Assembly (NCBI GenBank): GCA_910579725.1
Contig: CAJTUD010000013.1
Location: forward strand, 1 to 46,670
Length of the DNA: 46,670 nucleotides
Direction: 5' to 3'
Source: an uncultured Oscillospiraceae bacterium
GTDB taxonomy: Bacteria; Bacillota; Clostridia; Oscillospirales; Oscillospiraceae
Part shown: positions 24,025-31,721 of the stretch, in pieces
How the letters are laid out: each line of letters starts with the position of its first letter
Position numbering within the stretch: position 1 is the first letter of the stretch
The notes under the pieces: generated by a model
Databases searched by the model: none
What the model saw: the letters and a program-made list of their open reading frames with translations, nothing else
What the model was told of the DNA's origin: nothing
Program-made: the position numbers and the translations under genes

Positions 24025-25312
24025 TATATACCATCATCTGTATGGGATGACCCAGGAGCAGGCAGAGCAGCATCTGACCTATTACGCTGAAATGTTGGCC
24101 GACCGGATGGAAGAAGGCATGAGCGAGGAGGAGGCCGTGGCGGGAATGGAGGACGTGGAGACCATCGCCCGCCGGATTATGGAGGAAGAGGGCCTGCCCT
24201 ACACTCCGCCGGAATATCCCGACGTCTCCAAGTTCGGGGGCGGCGGCGGGGGAATGCGAGTCTACCAGGTTCCGAAACGCAAAAACTGGCGGAAACTGCT
24301 TCAGATTGCAATCTGGAGCGCGGCGGTCATCGCCGTTTTCTCCGGACTGCACCGATGGGCCGCAAGGCGAATCATTGATGAAACCTCCGTTAAAGAGGAT
24401 GCCGGCTGGGAAATCCAGGAACCCTATGACTATAGCTATGGCTATGATGAATGCAGCTATGTTGACGCCCCCTACAACGGCGGATATGAATATGCCGGAT
24501 TTGATCTGGAGTTTCCTGCTGACACATATCAAAGTCTGGACATTGAATGGGCCTCCGGCATGGTGTACATTCAGAGCTATACAGGCAACAGCATCCGGGT
24601 ACAGGAATATGGTCAATCCCCCCTCAGCGAACGCACCCAGCTGGACTGCCAGGAGGAGGGCGGCTCGCTGGTGATCCGCTATCGGGCGGGCGCCGGACTG
24701 GGTACGGTGAAGGGCGGCAAGTGGCTGACGGTGCTGGTACCCGACGGCATTCTGGAAAAGCTGAAAATCGCCACCACCTCCGCCGCGGTGTGGCTGAACG
24801 AACTGGAGCTGGCCGAGCTGTCGGTTTCCACCGCCAGCGGAGATATTACGCCCACAGAGTGCTACACCCAAAAAGCGCAGCTAAACACGGTCAGCGCAGA
24901 TCTGTATCTTTCCGGTCTTTACGCAGAGGAGCTGGAGATTTCTACCACCAGCGGAGACGTCGGCGGCGACCTTTGTGGCCGCACCGCCTCCATTCACACC
25001 ATATCCGGCGATATCTCCCTATACAATATGGATGACATAGAATGGATAGAGCTGTACACCACTAGCGGCAGCATTCTGACCTATGTGGAAAATCTGAGCA
25101 CACAACGGATCAGCGCGGCCAGCGTCAGCGGGGATATAACGATGAGCCTGCCCTATGATCTGGGCTTTACCTTGGACTATTCCACCGTCTCCGGCGATCT
25201 GGACCTAACCAGCGCCTTCGATCTGAACATGCAAAGCGGGAAATATGTCTGCAATGGCGGCGGATGTGAGATTGCGGTGGAAACTGTCAGCGGAAATCTG
25301 GAGATTTATTGA
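23999..25312 (+). CDS. DUF1700-DUF4097 fusion membrane protein
   Basis: 437 residues. N-terminal DUF1700 domain (about 1-70: MTRAEFLNDIYHHL, HLTYYAEML, EEAVAGMEDVE), Gly-rich linker, one membrane helix (about 99-117), an acidic Tyr-rich stretch, then a DUF4097-type domain (about 170-437). The latter is built of repeating VSTASGDI, TVSADLYL, TTSGDVGG, TISGDISL, TTSGSIL, SVSGDITM, TVSGDLDL and TVSGNLEI units, typical of a beta-helix. ATG 23999 has AGGAG 10-11 bases upstream. Co-transcribed with padR. Such pairs resemble envelope-stress modules (LiaG-like), but the role here is not known. Confidence 0.88.
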   Translation: MTRAEFLNDIYHHLYGMTQEQAEQHLTYYAEMLADRMEEGMSEEEAVAGMEDVETIARRIMEEEGLPYTPPEYPDVSKFGGGGGGMRVYQVPKRKNWRKLLQIAIWSAAVIAVFSGLHRWAARRIIDETSVKEDAGWEIQEPYDYSYGYDECSYVDAPYNGGYEYAGFDLEFPADTYQSLDIEWASGMVYIQSYTGNSIRVQEYGQSPLSERTQLDCQEEGGSLVIRYRAGAGLGTVKGGKWLTVLVPDGILEKLKIATTSAAVWLNELELAELSVSTASGDITPTECYTQKAQLNTVSADLYLSGLYAEELEISTTSGDVGGDLCGRTASIHTISGDISLYNMDDIEWIELYTTSGSILTYVENLSTQRISAASVSGDITMSLPYDLGFTLDYSTVSGDLDLTSAFDLNMQSGKYVCNGGGCEIAVETVSGNLEIY

Positions 25313-25317
25313 CGGGG

Positions 25318-25346
25318 TTGCCCTTTCGCTCCGGTTATGGTACAAT
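25318..25346 (+). promoter_or_regulatory. Promoter of the Lar-like gene
   Basis: TTGCCC (25318-25323), 17-base spacer, TACAAT (25341-25346), starting six bases after the previous stop. Confidence 0.55.
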
Positions 25347-25379
25347 CCTCTTGTTACTTATGAACGGGAGGTTTATCCT

Positions 25380-25604
25380 ATGAATCCCTTTGAGGAAATT
25401 GAACTCCAGGACTGCCCCTGCTGCCACGGAGCCGGCGTGATCGAGGAGGAGGGCGGCTGGTGTTTGTACGTGCAGTGTGTGGACTGCGGCAGCCATACGG
25501 CGGAGCTGTCCTACCGGAACGAAGCCGAACGCATGGACGCCGCAAGACGGGTGGCCCGGAACTGGAACATCGGAAAGGTCATCTACCCCGGTCCCGGGGA
25601 TTAA
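25380..25604 (+). CDS. Lar-like zinc-ribbon protein
   Basis: 74 residues. Two CxxC-type pairs, Cys12/Cys15 (CPCCHGAG) and Cys33/Cys36 (CVDCG), a Trp between them and a C-terminal AARRVARNWN: the pattern of Lar (restriction alleviation) proteins, where the last motif is usually A-x-x-x-WN. Lar proteins come from phages and defective prophages and modulate type I restriction. GGGAGG lies eight bases before the ATG. No prophage genes are near, so a domesticated or unrelated small zinc ribbon is possible. Confidence 0.75.
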   Translation: MNPFEEIELQDCPCCHGAGVIEEEGGWCLYVQCVDCGSHTAELSYRNEAERMDAARRVARNWNIGKVIYPGPGD

Positions 25605-25608
25605 ATGC

Positions 25609-25652
25609 AAAAGAGGCCCAGGTGCGGTTCAGCTCGCACTTGGGCCTCTTTT
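25609..25652. terminator. Bidirectional terminator between convergent genes
   Basis: Eighteen-base arms (25609-25626 and 25635-25652), one mismatch that is a G-U pair in RNA, 8-base loop, with A4 at one side and T4 at the other. It serves the Lar-like gene (plus) and the CdaR-type gene (minus). Confidence 0.85.
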
Positions 25653-25677
25653 CATATCTGATTTCAGATCACGCGTT

Positions 25678-26769
25678 TTACGCGTCGATCCCTCGGCTGG
25701 TCAGGTATTTCTTGACCATCAAAGCCACCTTGAAGGTGATGGCATCATCGAACTCCCGAAGGTCCAGCCCGGTGAGCTTCTTGATTTTCTCCAGACGGTA
25801 GACCAGGGTATTGCGGTGAACAAACAGCTTCCGGGCGGTCTCGGAGACGTTGAGATTGTTCTCAAAGAACTTGTGGATGGTAAACAGGGTCTCCTGATCC
25901 AGAGAGTCGATGGGATTTTTCTTGAAGACCTCCACCAGAAACATTTCACACAGCGTAGTAGGCAACTGGTAAATCAAACGGCCGATGCCCAGATTCTCAT
26001 AGTTGATGATGTACTTCTCCGTGTCAAAAACCTTGCCCACCTCAATGGCGATCTGGGCCTCCTTGTAGCTCTTGGCCAGATCCCGGAGGTGCACAGCCAC
26101 GGTGCCGATCCCCACCACCACGCGGCCGTCGCCGCCCACGCGCAGCGCATCCTCCAGCAGGGCGGCCACACGCTGAACCTCCTTCTCCCCGCCGTTCTCC
26201 GGTAACTGGTGAATCAGAGCCACATCGCTGTCCCCCACACTGAGGACAAAGTCGTTCTGCCGGTCGGGGAACAGGCCCTGAACCACGTCCATCAGGGACG
26301 CGTCCCCATCCTCCAGCTGGCGTACCAGAAATACGCTGCGGGATACCTCCGGCGCGACATGGAGCTCCTTGGCCCGCATATAGATGTCACTGAGCATAAT
26401 GTTGTCGGAGATGATATTCTTGATGAAAGAGCCTCGGTCATGCTTTTCCTCATAGTGGTTTTTCGCCTCGTTCAGAGCAACGCTGGCCATGGAGCAAACC
26501 GTATGGCTGACCTCGTCCTCCCCAGCGGTGAAAACGGCGTAATCAAAATGAGCTCCCCAGCCCCCCAGGGCGCGAAACGTCCGGCCGTCCGCTATCGTGA
26601 CGACGCCGTCCGCCTGGTTGATATGACTGACATACTCCGGCCATTTCCTGCCAATGAGCGCCAGATCACTACAGGAAATCACGGTCCCTTCCCCGTCGAT
26701 TACACCCACGACCCGGTCAGTGGCTTCTTTTATTTGCAGGACAACGTTTTGAAAAATTCTTCCTGACAT
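25678..26769 (-). CDS. CdaR/PucR-type transcriptional regulator
   Basis: 363 residues. N-terminal sensory part (about 1-130; begins IFQNVVLQIKEATDRVVGVIDGEG, like diacid-recognition domains), a GGDEF-like middle (about 140-280), and a C-terminal PucR helix-turn-helix (about 305-355: NLNVSETARKLFVHRNTLVYRL). Relatives control use of sugar diacids, purines or amino acids. GGAGGAG lies seven bases before the ATG, and the gene has its own promoter. The nearby purine permease is a possible target but this is only proximity. Confidence 0.88.
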   Translation of the reverse strand: MSGRIFQNVVLQIKEATDRVVGVIDGEGTVISCSDLALIGRKWPEYVSHINQADGVVTIADGRTFRALGGWGAHFDYAVFTAGEDEVSHTVCSMASVALNEAKNHYEEKHDRGSFIKNIISDNIMLSDIYMRAKELHVAPEVSRSVFLVRQLEDGDASLMDVVQGLFPDRQNDFVLSVGDSDVALIHQLPENGGEKEVQRVAALLEDALRVGGDGRVVVGIGTVAVHLRDLAKSYKEAQIAIEVGKVFDTEKYIINYENLGIGRLIYQLPTTLCEMFLVEVFKKNPIDSLDQETLFTIHKFFENNLNVSETARKLFVHRNTLVYRLEKIKKLTGLDLREFDDAITFKVALMVKKYLTSRGIDA

Positions 26770-26830
26770 AGCGGTTCTCCTCCATCAGCAGTCATTCCGT
26801 CTCTTTGTGCAATCTGTCGGACTGTTTTTT

Positions 26831-26859
26831 ATTATACCGTGACCCTCGACACTTTGCAA
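26831..26859 (-). promoter_or_regulatory. Promoter of the CdaR-type regulator
   Basis: Minus strand TTGCAA (26854-26859), 17-base spacer, TATAAT (26831-26836). Confidence 0.7.
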
Positions 26860-26926
26860 GACATTTTTTCTTTTTTCCACAAAAAAACTCAATTCATTTT
26901 GGCTGATTTGTAAGTTTCCCGTTTTT

Positions 26927-27637
26927 TCAAGGTTTTCCACCGATTTTTGAAACTTCTTCCCTGGTCAAAAGCCGAAATTCCCCCGGCCGCAGGGTTTCAT
27001 CCAGTACAAGCGTTCCCATGGACAGCCGCTTTAACTGGCAGACTGCCGCCTTACGGCTGGCGGTCATCCGTTTGATTTGGTGAAATTTGCCCTCGTGCAA
27101 AGTGACTAACGCTTCCCTGCCGTCTCCCAACAATTCCAGCCTCGCCGGAAGGCACGCTGTGCCGTCCGCCAGAGTGATTCCGGCAGCAAAGGCAGCCGCG
27201 TCCTCCAGTCCCATGGGACGGTCTGTACGAATGTAATAAACCTTGTCCACATGGCGCTTCGGAGAAAGCAGCCGGTGGGCCAGCGCGCCATCATTGGTCA
27301 GCAGCAGCAGCCCCTCGCTGTCCTTGTCCAGACGGCCCACCGGAAACAGCCCCCGCCGACGCAACTCCGGCGGCAGCAGATCCAGTACGGTTTTCTGACG
27401 GGAATCCTCAGTGGCAGAGAGAATGCCGGGGGGCTTGTGGAGCATTACATAGGTAAATTCCCGGATATCCGGCTCCTCTCCGTCCACCAGCACCCGAGAA
27501 AGGGCGGGGTCCAGCTTCTGCTCCGGTCCGGTGGCTGGAATTCCGTCCACCAGCACGCGCCCTTCTTTCACCAGCTGCCTGACCTCCCGGCGAGACCAGC
27601 GGCCTGTAGATGTCAACAGTTTATCCAATCGCTCCAT
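26927..27637 (-). CDS. RsuA/RluB-family pseudouridine synthase
   Basis: 236 residues. Modifies a uridine in rRNA. N-terminal S4 RNA-binding domain (about 2-48: LDKLLTSTGRWSRREVRQLV), then the catalytic domain with GRLDKDSEGLLLLTNDG (Asp104) and EGKFHQIKRM. ATG 27637 has GGAGG five bases upstream; the longer frame continues through a region without coding character and a terminator. Closest to the 16S U516-type (RsuA) in length, but 23S targets are possible. Confidence 0.93.
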   Translation of the reverse strand: MERLDKLLTSTGRWSRREVRQLVKEGRVLVDGIPATGPEQKLDPALSRVLVDGEEPDIREFTYVMLHKPPGILSATEDSRQKTVLDLLPPELRRRGLFPVGRLDKDSEGLLLLTNDGALAHRLLSPKRHVDKVYYIRTDRPMGLEDAAAFAAGITLADGTACLPARLELLGDGREALVTLHEGKFHQIKRMTASRKAAVCQLKRLSMGTLVLDETLRPGEFRLLTREEVSKIGGKP

Positions 27638-27719
27638 AGTGGCCTCCCTTCCTGTTTCCTGATGGAATTCAGTGTAGCGGATTTTCCCGGAAAGCGCAAC
27701 GGGAAAAAGCGAAATCCGA

Positions 27720-27748
27720 AAAAAAATATGCGCCGCTTCTGCGGCGCA
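27720..27748 (-). terminator. Terminator of the seven-gene membrane operon
   Basis: Minus strand TGCGCCGC-AGAA-GCGGCGCA (27748 to 27729) followed by TATTTTTTTT. Outside it, 27712-27722 and 27756-27766 form a further 11-bp inverted repeat. It lies 24 bases past the last stop. Confidence 0.88.
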
Positions 27749-27771
27749 CAGCGAATTTTCGGATTTTCCAG

Positions 27772-28209
27772 TTATACAGGCTTTTGAGACGCCGTCCTCC
27801 GGCAGTCCAGATACCAGTTCAGCAGGAGCATTCCAAGGCAGAGAGCCGCCGCCAGCATCTGAAGCAGCCTCCGGGAGGAAACACCTCTGTAGGCATAGTG
27901 GAGAAAGGCCCGCACATACCAGGAGGTGCAGATGCCGAGGCCGAGCAAATACCAGAAGCGCACCTTCGCCCTTACAGTCAATATCAGACCGGCGGCAGCG
28001 CAGACCAGGGCGGCGGCACCACGGAACATGCCCAGCGCATAGCCGTTTATCAGGGAAGAGAGGGGCATCGGTCCATAATGCTCCTCGTACCAATGTTTAT
28101 ACCAGTCCGACACCTGTAGACCGTAGACAAGGTCATAGACACCGGAGGCTGCCAGCAACAACAAGAAAATCGCAGTCAAACAGCGGATCAGATGTTGCAG
28201 GCGCTTCAT
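27772..28209 (-). CDS. Unrecognised four-helix membrane protein
   Basis: 145 residues, about four hydrophobic helices (about 8-27, 57-78, 86-104, 117-133) with a Tyr/Trp/His-rich loop after the first (DWYKHWYEEHYG). No family recognised. The ATG directly follows the previous stop (TAG-ATG) and has GGAGGAGG ahead, so it is the last gene of the operon that starts at 30795. Cytoplasmic-membrane location is clear; function is not. Confidence 0.8.
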   Translation of the reverse strand: MKRLQHLIRCLTAIFLLLLAASGVYDLVYGLQVSDWYKHWYEEHYGPMPLSSLINGYALGMFRGAAALVCAAAGLILTVRAKVRFWYLLGLGICTSWYVRAFLHYAYRGVSSRRLLQMLAAALCLGMLLLNWYLDCRRTASQKPV

Positions 28210-28743
28210 CTAACGTTCCTCCTCCCAGGTCTCAAAGTTTTCCGTGTACTCCAGCGCGGTGGTTCCGCGGACAAATGGACCGTAGCGGGTATAGTGTACG
28301 TCATCGTCCAGCCAGACGCTCTCCCGCACCACCAGACGCCCGCGCCACTCTATGTCGGAATCATCGCCTGCCCAGGCCGCGCCCATAAACATGCACCAGA
28401 AAATAATCCAGAGAAAGAACAGTCCCACCGCCGCCATGCCCGCCGCTTGCAGAAGCGACAAGGCGATACGTCCGTCTCCCTGGAGCGTTCCGCCCATGGC
28501 AATCAGCGCCCAAACCAGCAGGATCAATATTCCGACAAACCAGGCTATGGCGCAGGGCATCTTTACAGCAGTCCTCCAGGCCCGGCCCACCGGCAGAAAG
28601 CACATCTCGCTGATCTGCGCCGCAGCGGGCAGAACCATCAGTCCAAAAACCGCCCATGCCAGAAGCTTTCTCCAACCGGACTTACGGATCGCCAGCAGCA
28701 GGGCCATGCACGCCGGAGCACCAAAAATCAGCACAGCAGCCAT
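28210..28743 (-). CDS. Membrane protein, paralogue of the preceding gene
   Basis: 177 residues. N-terminal half with about four hydrophobic helices, then an extracytoplasmic or tail part with RLVVRESVW, YTRYGPFVRGTTALE and an acidic end (FETWEEER). The tail parallels that of the gene just upstream (GQIVVEEYLW, YACCGPFLRGTELLE). ATG 28743 is chosen because GGGAAG is well spaced and it overlaps the previous stop (TAATG); the frame is open much further up but only as a shadow of two other genes. Function unknown. Confidence 0.8.
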   Translation of the reverse strand: MAAVLIFGAPACMALLLAIRKSGWRKLLAWAVFGLMVLPAAAQISEMCFLPVGRAWRTAVKMPCAIAWFVGILILLVWALIAMGGTLQGDGRIALSLLQAAGMAAVGLFFLWIIFWCMFMGAAWAGDDSDIEWRGRLVVRESVWLDDDVHYTRYGPFVRGTTALEYTENFETWEEER

Positions 28744-29285
28744 TACCGTCTTCCCCCTTCCTTCTCCTCCAGACCGGCACTGCCCTCCAGCAGTTCCGTC
28801 CCCCGGAGGAAGGGGCCGCAGCAGGCGTAATAGTTGCTGCCTTCGTACCAGAGATACTCCTCCACCACAATTTGTCCGTCCCGCTCCACGGTATAGTCGT
28901 CCTCTGAAAGGAACCATACCAGAAAAGATCCGAGCAATGTGACCCCAATGCACGCCGAACCGACCACCACCAGAATGAACAGCCGACACAGCCAGACAGC
29001 CAGCCCATGCCAGCGGTCCACCGGGACCTCCCGCCAGAGATATGCCGCCGCCCAGAGAAAGCACACCGCAATACCGGCGAAAAACAGTAATCCGCACCAC
29101 CGCACCGCAGCGCAGCGCCATGTCATGCCGAAGACTTCCAACAGCATCCCTCCTGGAATCATCAGCAGAACCGGCAGGAACAGGAACACCATCATCGTCC
29201 AGAACATCCTCTTCATGTGCCCGAAGGACCACAGTCCCGGCAGAAACGCCATGAGGAGCGGCGCAAGCAGCAGCAAGCCGGTCAT
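28743..29285 (-). CDS. Membrane protein, first of a paralogous pair
   Basis: 180 residues. About four hydrophobic helices (starting TGLLLLAPLLMAFLPG), then a tail with DDYTVERDGQIVVEEYLW and CCGPFLRGTELLE. The tail matches the downstream gene, so the two arose by tandem duplication and diverged. ATG 29285 overlaps the preceding stop (ATGA); an earlier in-frame Met lies within the upstream gene. Function unknown. Confidence 0.8.
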   Translation of the reverse strand: MTGLLLLAPLLMAFLPGLWSFGHMKRMFWTMMVFLFLPVLLMIPGGMLLEVFGMTWRCAAVRWCGLLFFAGIAVCFLWAAAYLWREVPVDRWHGLAVWLCRLFILVVVGSACIGVTLLGSFLVWFLSEDDYTVERDGQIVVEEYLWYEGSNYYACCGPFLRGTELLEGSAGLEEKEGGRR

Positions 29286-29773
29286 TCTTTGATCCCCGCC
29301 GCCAGCGCCGCCGCGATTTGCGTCCGCAGCCATGGCTCCAGATCATCGGATACTCGGTAAATTCCTTGATAGGGCTGCTCCAGAAGCAGAACATCATCCG
29401 ACCGGTACAGAAACAGGGTGCTGGCCGCCCACCGCCCTTTCCCAATGACCCGTCTGAAATACAGATCAATCCGGACCAGTCCCTCGCCCTGGTCCGGGAC
29501 GTCCTGAATGCTGGACCGCCCGGTGTCCTTCCCCTGTGACATGCAATGTAGAAGCCGGGTGATGAAGTCCTCTCCTCCTATGGTTACATCCAGCTCGCTG
29601 CCGGTGAACCGCGCCGCTTCAATCTTCTCCGGTTCCGGCAGAACAATATCCCCGCCGGAGGTCCTGAGTGGACTACGGACTATGCCCGCCGCCCAAAATC
29701 CTACCCATAACAGCGCTGCCAGTATCCCCACGCCGCAGACCGCAGTCAATGCGGTTTTCTTCTCGTTCTCCAT
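29282..29773 (-). CDS. Unrecognised membrane-anchored protein
   Basis: 163 residues. Short cytoplasmic start (MENEKK), one hydrophobic helix (about 9-31), then an outside domain of about 130 residues with SELDVTIGGEDFITRLLHCM and a basic RRVIGKGRWAAS segment; one Cys only. No lipobox. It overlaps the next gene by four bases and directly follows the small membrane protein gene (no gap). Function unknown; probably a surface-exposed partner of the paralogous membrane proteins. Confidence 0.78.
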   Translation of the reverse strand: MENEKKTALTAVCGVGILAALLWVGFWAAGIVRSPLRTSGGDIVLPEPEKIEAARFTGSELDVTIGGEDFITRLLHCMSQGKDTGRSSIQDVPDQGEGLVRIDLYFRRVIGKGRWAASTLFLYRSDDVLLLEQPYQGIYRVSDDLEPWLRTQIAAALAAGIKE

Positions 29774-30094
29774 CTATTTCGCCTCTTTCCCTATATTTTC
29801 CGCCCGAAGATGGAGACAAAAAGCCAGAAGATTCAGAGCAATACCCAGGCACACGGCCCAGGAGCTGACGACAGCCAAGGCCGGTTCCACATCCAGCAGC
29901 GAAGAGGTGTCCCATTCTCGCACCCAGCTGTTGATCGCCTGGAGGGCGCATGCCAGCGTCAACCCGCCGCCGGACAGGCTGGCAATCAGAAGACCCTGCC
30001 ACCCGCGATGCTTCCCCAGCGCCGCCCGGAGCAGATTGACAACAACCAGAACAAATGCAGCGCAGCCCATGAGCATCCACCCGGGAACCCACAT
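29774..30094 (-). CDS. Small membrane protein
   Basis: 106 residues with three hydrophobic stretches (about 6-24, 35-50, 72-93). GGGGGAG lies five bases before ATG 30094, inside the stop region of the regulator gene. The frame is open far upstream but that part is a shadow of the HTH gene. Function unknown. Confidence 0.75.
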   Translation of the reverse strand: MWVPGWMLMGCAAFVLVVVNLLRAALGKHRGWQGLLIASLSGGGLTLACALQAINSWVREWDTSSLLDVEPALAVVSSWAVCLGIALNLLAFCLHLRAENIGKEAK

Positions 30095-30096
30095 AT

Positions 30097-30309
30097 CTAC
30101 TCCCCCTCCCCCATGTACTCCAGAATGTCCCCCGGCTGGCAGTCCAAGGCCTTGCAGATGGCCTCCAGAGTGGAGAAGCGAACCGCCTTCGCTTTGTTGG
30201 TTTTCAGCACCGACAGATTGGCGATAGTCACGTCCACCTGCTCGGAGAGCTGACTGAGGGTCATCTTCCGTCTGGCCAGCATAACATCCAGATTCACAAT
30301 GATCGGCAT
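30097..30309 (-). CDS. XRE-type helix-turn-helix regulator, YozG-like
   Basis: 70 residues, a bare helix-turn-helix: VNLDVMLARRKMTLSQLSEQVDVTIANLSVLKTNKA contains the motif, followed by RFSTLEAICKALDCQPGDILEY typical of the YozG/Cro-CI type. It follows the DUF2975 gene by 15 bases. In many Firmicutes these two form a module; the regulator probably controls its own operon. Confidence 0.9.
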   Translation of the reverse strand: MPIIVNLDVMLARRKMTLSQLSEQVDVTIANLSVLKTNKAKAVRFSTLEAICKALDCQPGDILEYMGEGE

Positions 30310-30324
30310 ACCGCTCCTCCTCCC

Positions 30325-30795
30325 TTAGATGGTCAGATCGTTCTCTGCCTTCATATCGGCGGCCTTCAGTACCAGATGGCTGAGCAGAAACGCCGCCAAG
30401 GCGATGGCCAGCCCCACCGTACACACCATCAGTCCCAGCACCCACACCGGCGAGCCCATCAGGATCTCGATTGTCACAGTTCCCACGGCGCAGTAGCCTG
30501 TATCTACCAAGGCACAGAAGCCGATACCGGTGAGGCGTCCGGCATTTTTGTGGCAGAAGGAGTTATCCCGGCCAATCTCAGTGCAGATCTGCCAGAACAA
30601 CGCCAAGGCGATGGCTATGGGGATGGCGCTGGCGCTGATAGCGATGATCCCCGGTGTCACCAGCCAGGATATATTGTATTCCATGCCCGCCTCCCGGATG
30701 CGCTGTGGAAAGACGGCGGTATAGCAGGCCGCCGTCATTACCGCAAGAAAAATAATAGTCCCTTTCAAAGTCCGCACCAGTCCCAGCCGTTTCAT
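30325..30795 (-). CDS. DUF2975 membrane protein
   Basis: 156 residues with four membrane helices (about 11-33, 45-66, 89-111, 116-139) and the conserved FCHKNAGRL loop, as in DUF2975/YoaS proteins. ATG 30795 has GGAGG four bases upstream; another in-frame Met 11 codons earlier lacks one. First gene of a seven-gene operon. It may act as a membrane modulator of the adjacent regulator (inference from the common pairing). Confidence 0.88.
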   Translation of the reverse strand: MKRLGLVRTLKGTIIFLAVMTAACYTAVFPQRIREAGMEYNISWLVTPGIIAISASAIPIAIALALFWQICTEIGRDNSFCHKNAGRLTGIGFCALVDTGYCAVGTVTIEILMGSPVWVLGLMVCTVGLAIALAAFLLSHLVLKAADMKAENDLTI

Positions 30796-30828
30796 GTTTT
30801 CCTCCCCGCTTTCTTTATTGATGTCCAA

Positions 30829-30857
30829 ATCATACCAGCAACATTTCTGTTTGTCAA
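30829..30857 (-). promoter_or_regulatory. Promoter of the DUF2975/XRE operon
   Basis: Minus strand TTGACA (30852-30857), 17-base spacer, TATGAT (30829-30834). A palindrome TTTATTG-TTTTT-CAATAAA (30864-30882) lies just upstream, between the two divergent promoters, and may be the operator of the XRE protein. Confidence 0.75.
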
Positions 30858-30891
30858 TATATTTTTATTGTTTTTCAATAAATTTTTGTTC

Positions 30892-30920
30892 TTTACCAAA
30901 AAGAGGGCTTGTGATATAAT
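30892..30920 (+). promoter_or_regulatory. Promoter of the MTA/SAH nucleosidase gene
   Basis: TTTACC (30892-30897), 17-base spacer, TGATATAAT with consensus -10 (30915-30920) and extended TG. Confidence 0.7.
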
Positions 30921-30952
30921 GGAAATATCATACCAAGGAGGACTTACGTCTT

Positions 30953-31636
30953 ATGATTGGACTTGCTTACGCGCTGAAAGGCGAAATCAGGAGCATTCTG
31001 CACAGCACCGGCGCAAAGGCGCTGGAGACGGTGAGCGGCGTATCCGTCTATGAGATCGAGCCAGGTTTGCTGGCCTATGTGGGCGGCGTGGGAAAGGTGA
31101 ATGCCGCCATGAGCGCCCAACTGTTCATCGACCGGTACCACCCTGAGTGGATTGTCAATGCCGGAGTGGCGGGGAGCTTTCTGGATCTGCCCATTGGAAC
31201 GGTGGTGCTGGCAGAGGATTTCGTACAGCATGACGTGGATACCACTGCCATGGGAGATCCTATCGGAATGGTGTCCACCGTGGACCGGGTGGAGTTTCCC
31301 ACCAGCGAAGTGGAGAAAATGAGCGGCATCCTGACTTCCCTGGAAGTGGAGCACCGGACCGGGCGGGTGGCCACCGGCGAGGCGTTTATGACCAAAGGGG
31401 AACGGGCGGACTGGGTGGCGAAGACCTTCTCTCCCGTACTCTGCGAAATGGAGGGCGGGGCCATCGCGCAGGTGTGCCTGCGCAACGGGGTGAAATTCAC
31501 CGCACTGAAATCCGTCTCTGACCGGCTTTGTCAGGACGACAACGCCAAAGAGTATTTCAACTACGGAGAGGCCATGGCCAGCCTCAACGAGGTCGTGCTG
31601 GCATTCACCCGGGCGCTCAGCAAAGAAGAAAAATGA
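30953..31636 (+). CDS. mtnN: 5'-methylthioadenosine/S-adenosylhomocysteine nucleosidase
   Basis: 227 residues. Hydrolyses MTA and SAH to adenine and a thio-ribose product, recycling SAM by-products in the cytosol. PNP/UDP phosphorylase fold: GGVGKVNAAM, INAGVAGS-type segment (VNAGVAGSF), the substrate-binding CEMEGGAIAQVC and KSVSDRL with the catalytic Asp. AGGAGG lies ten bases before the ATG. Transcribed alone, divergently from the membrane operon. Confidence 0.94.
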   Translation: MIGLAYALKGEIRSILHSTGAKALETVSGVSVYEIEPGLLAYVGGVGKVNAAMSAQLFIDRYHPEWIVNAGVAGSFLDLPIGTVVLAEDFVQHDVDTTAMGDPIGMVSTVDRVEFPTSEVEKMSGILTSLEVEHRTGRVATGEAFMTKGERADWVAKTFSPVLCEMEGGAIAQVCLRNGVKFTALKSVSDRLCQDDNAKEYFNYGEAMASLNEVVLAFTRALSKEEK

Positions 31637-31639
31637 AAA

Positions 31640-31660
31640 GCCGCCCTTTCCAAGGGCGGC
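31640..31660. terminator. Hairpin after mtnN
   Basis: GCCGCCCTT (31640-31648) and AAGGGCGGC (31652-31660) pair perfectly over a three-base loop. The T-run (GTTTTT) is 11 bases further on. A second hairpin with AGGGCCCC/GGGGCCCT arms (31683-31690 and 31706-31713) follows, so the convergent ends of mtnN and the ABC gene share two hairpins. Confidence 0.65.
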
Positions 31661-31721
31661 AGTACGGCACGTTTTTGCCACCAGGGCCCCCGAGGATGAT
31701 CCTCTGGGGCCCTGATTCTAT

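Noticed and set aside
28744..29469. Upstream extension of the frame that ends at 28210
   Set aside because: It lies in the frames of two other genes, reads as low-complexity sequence and has no ribosome site; the real start is 28743.
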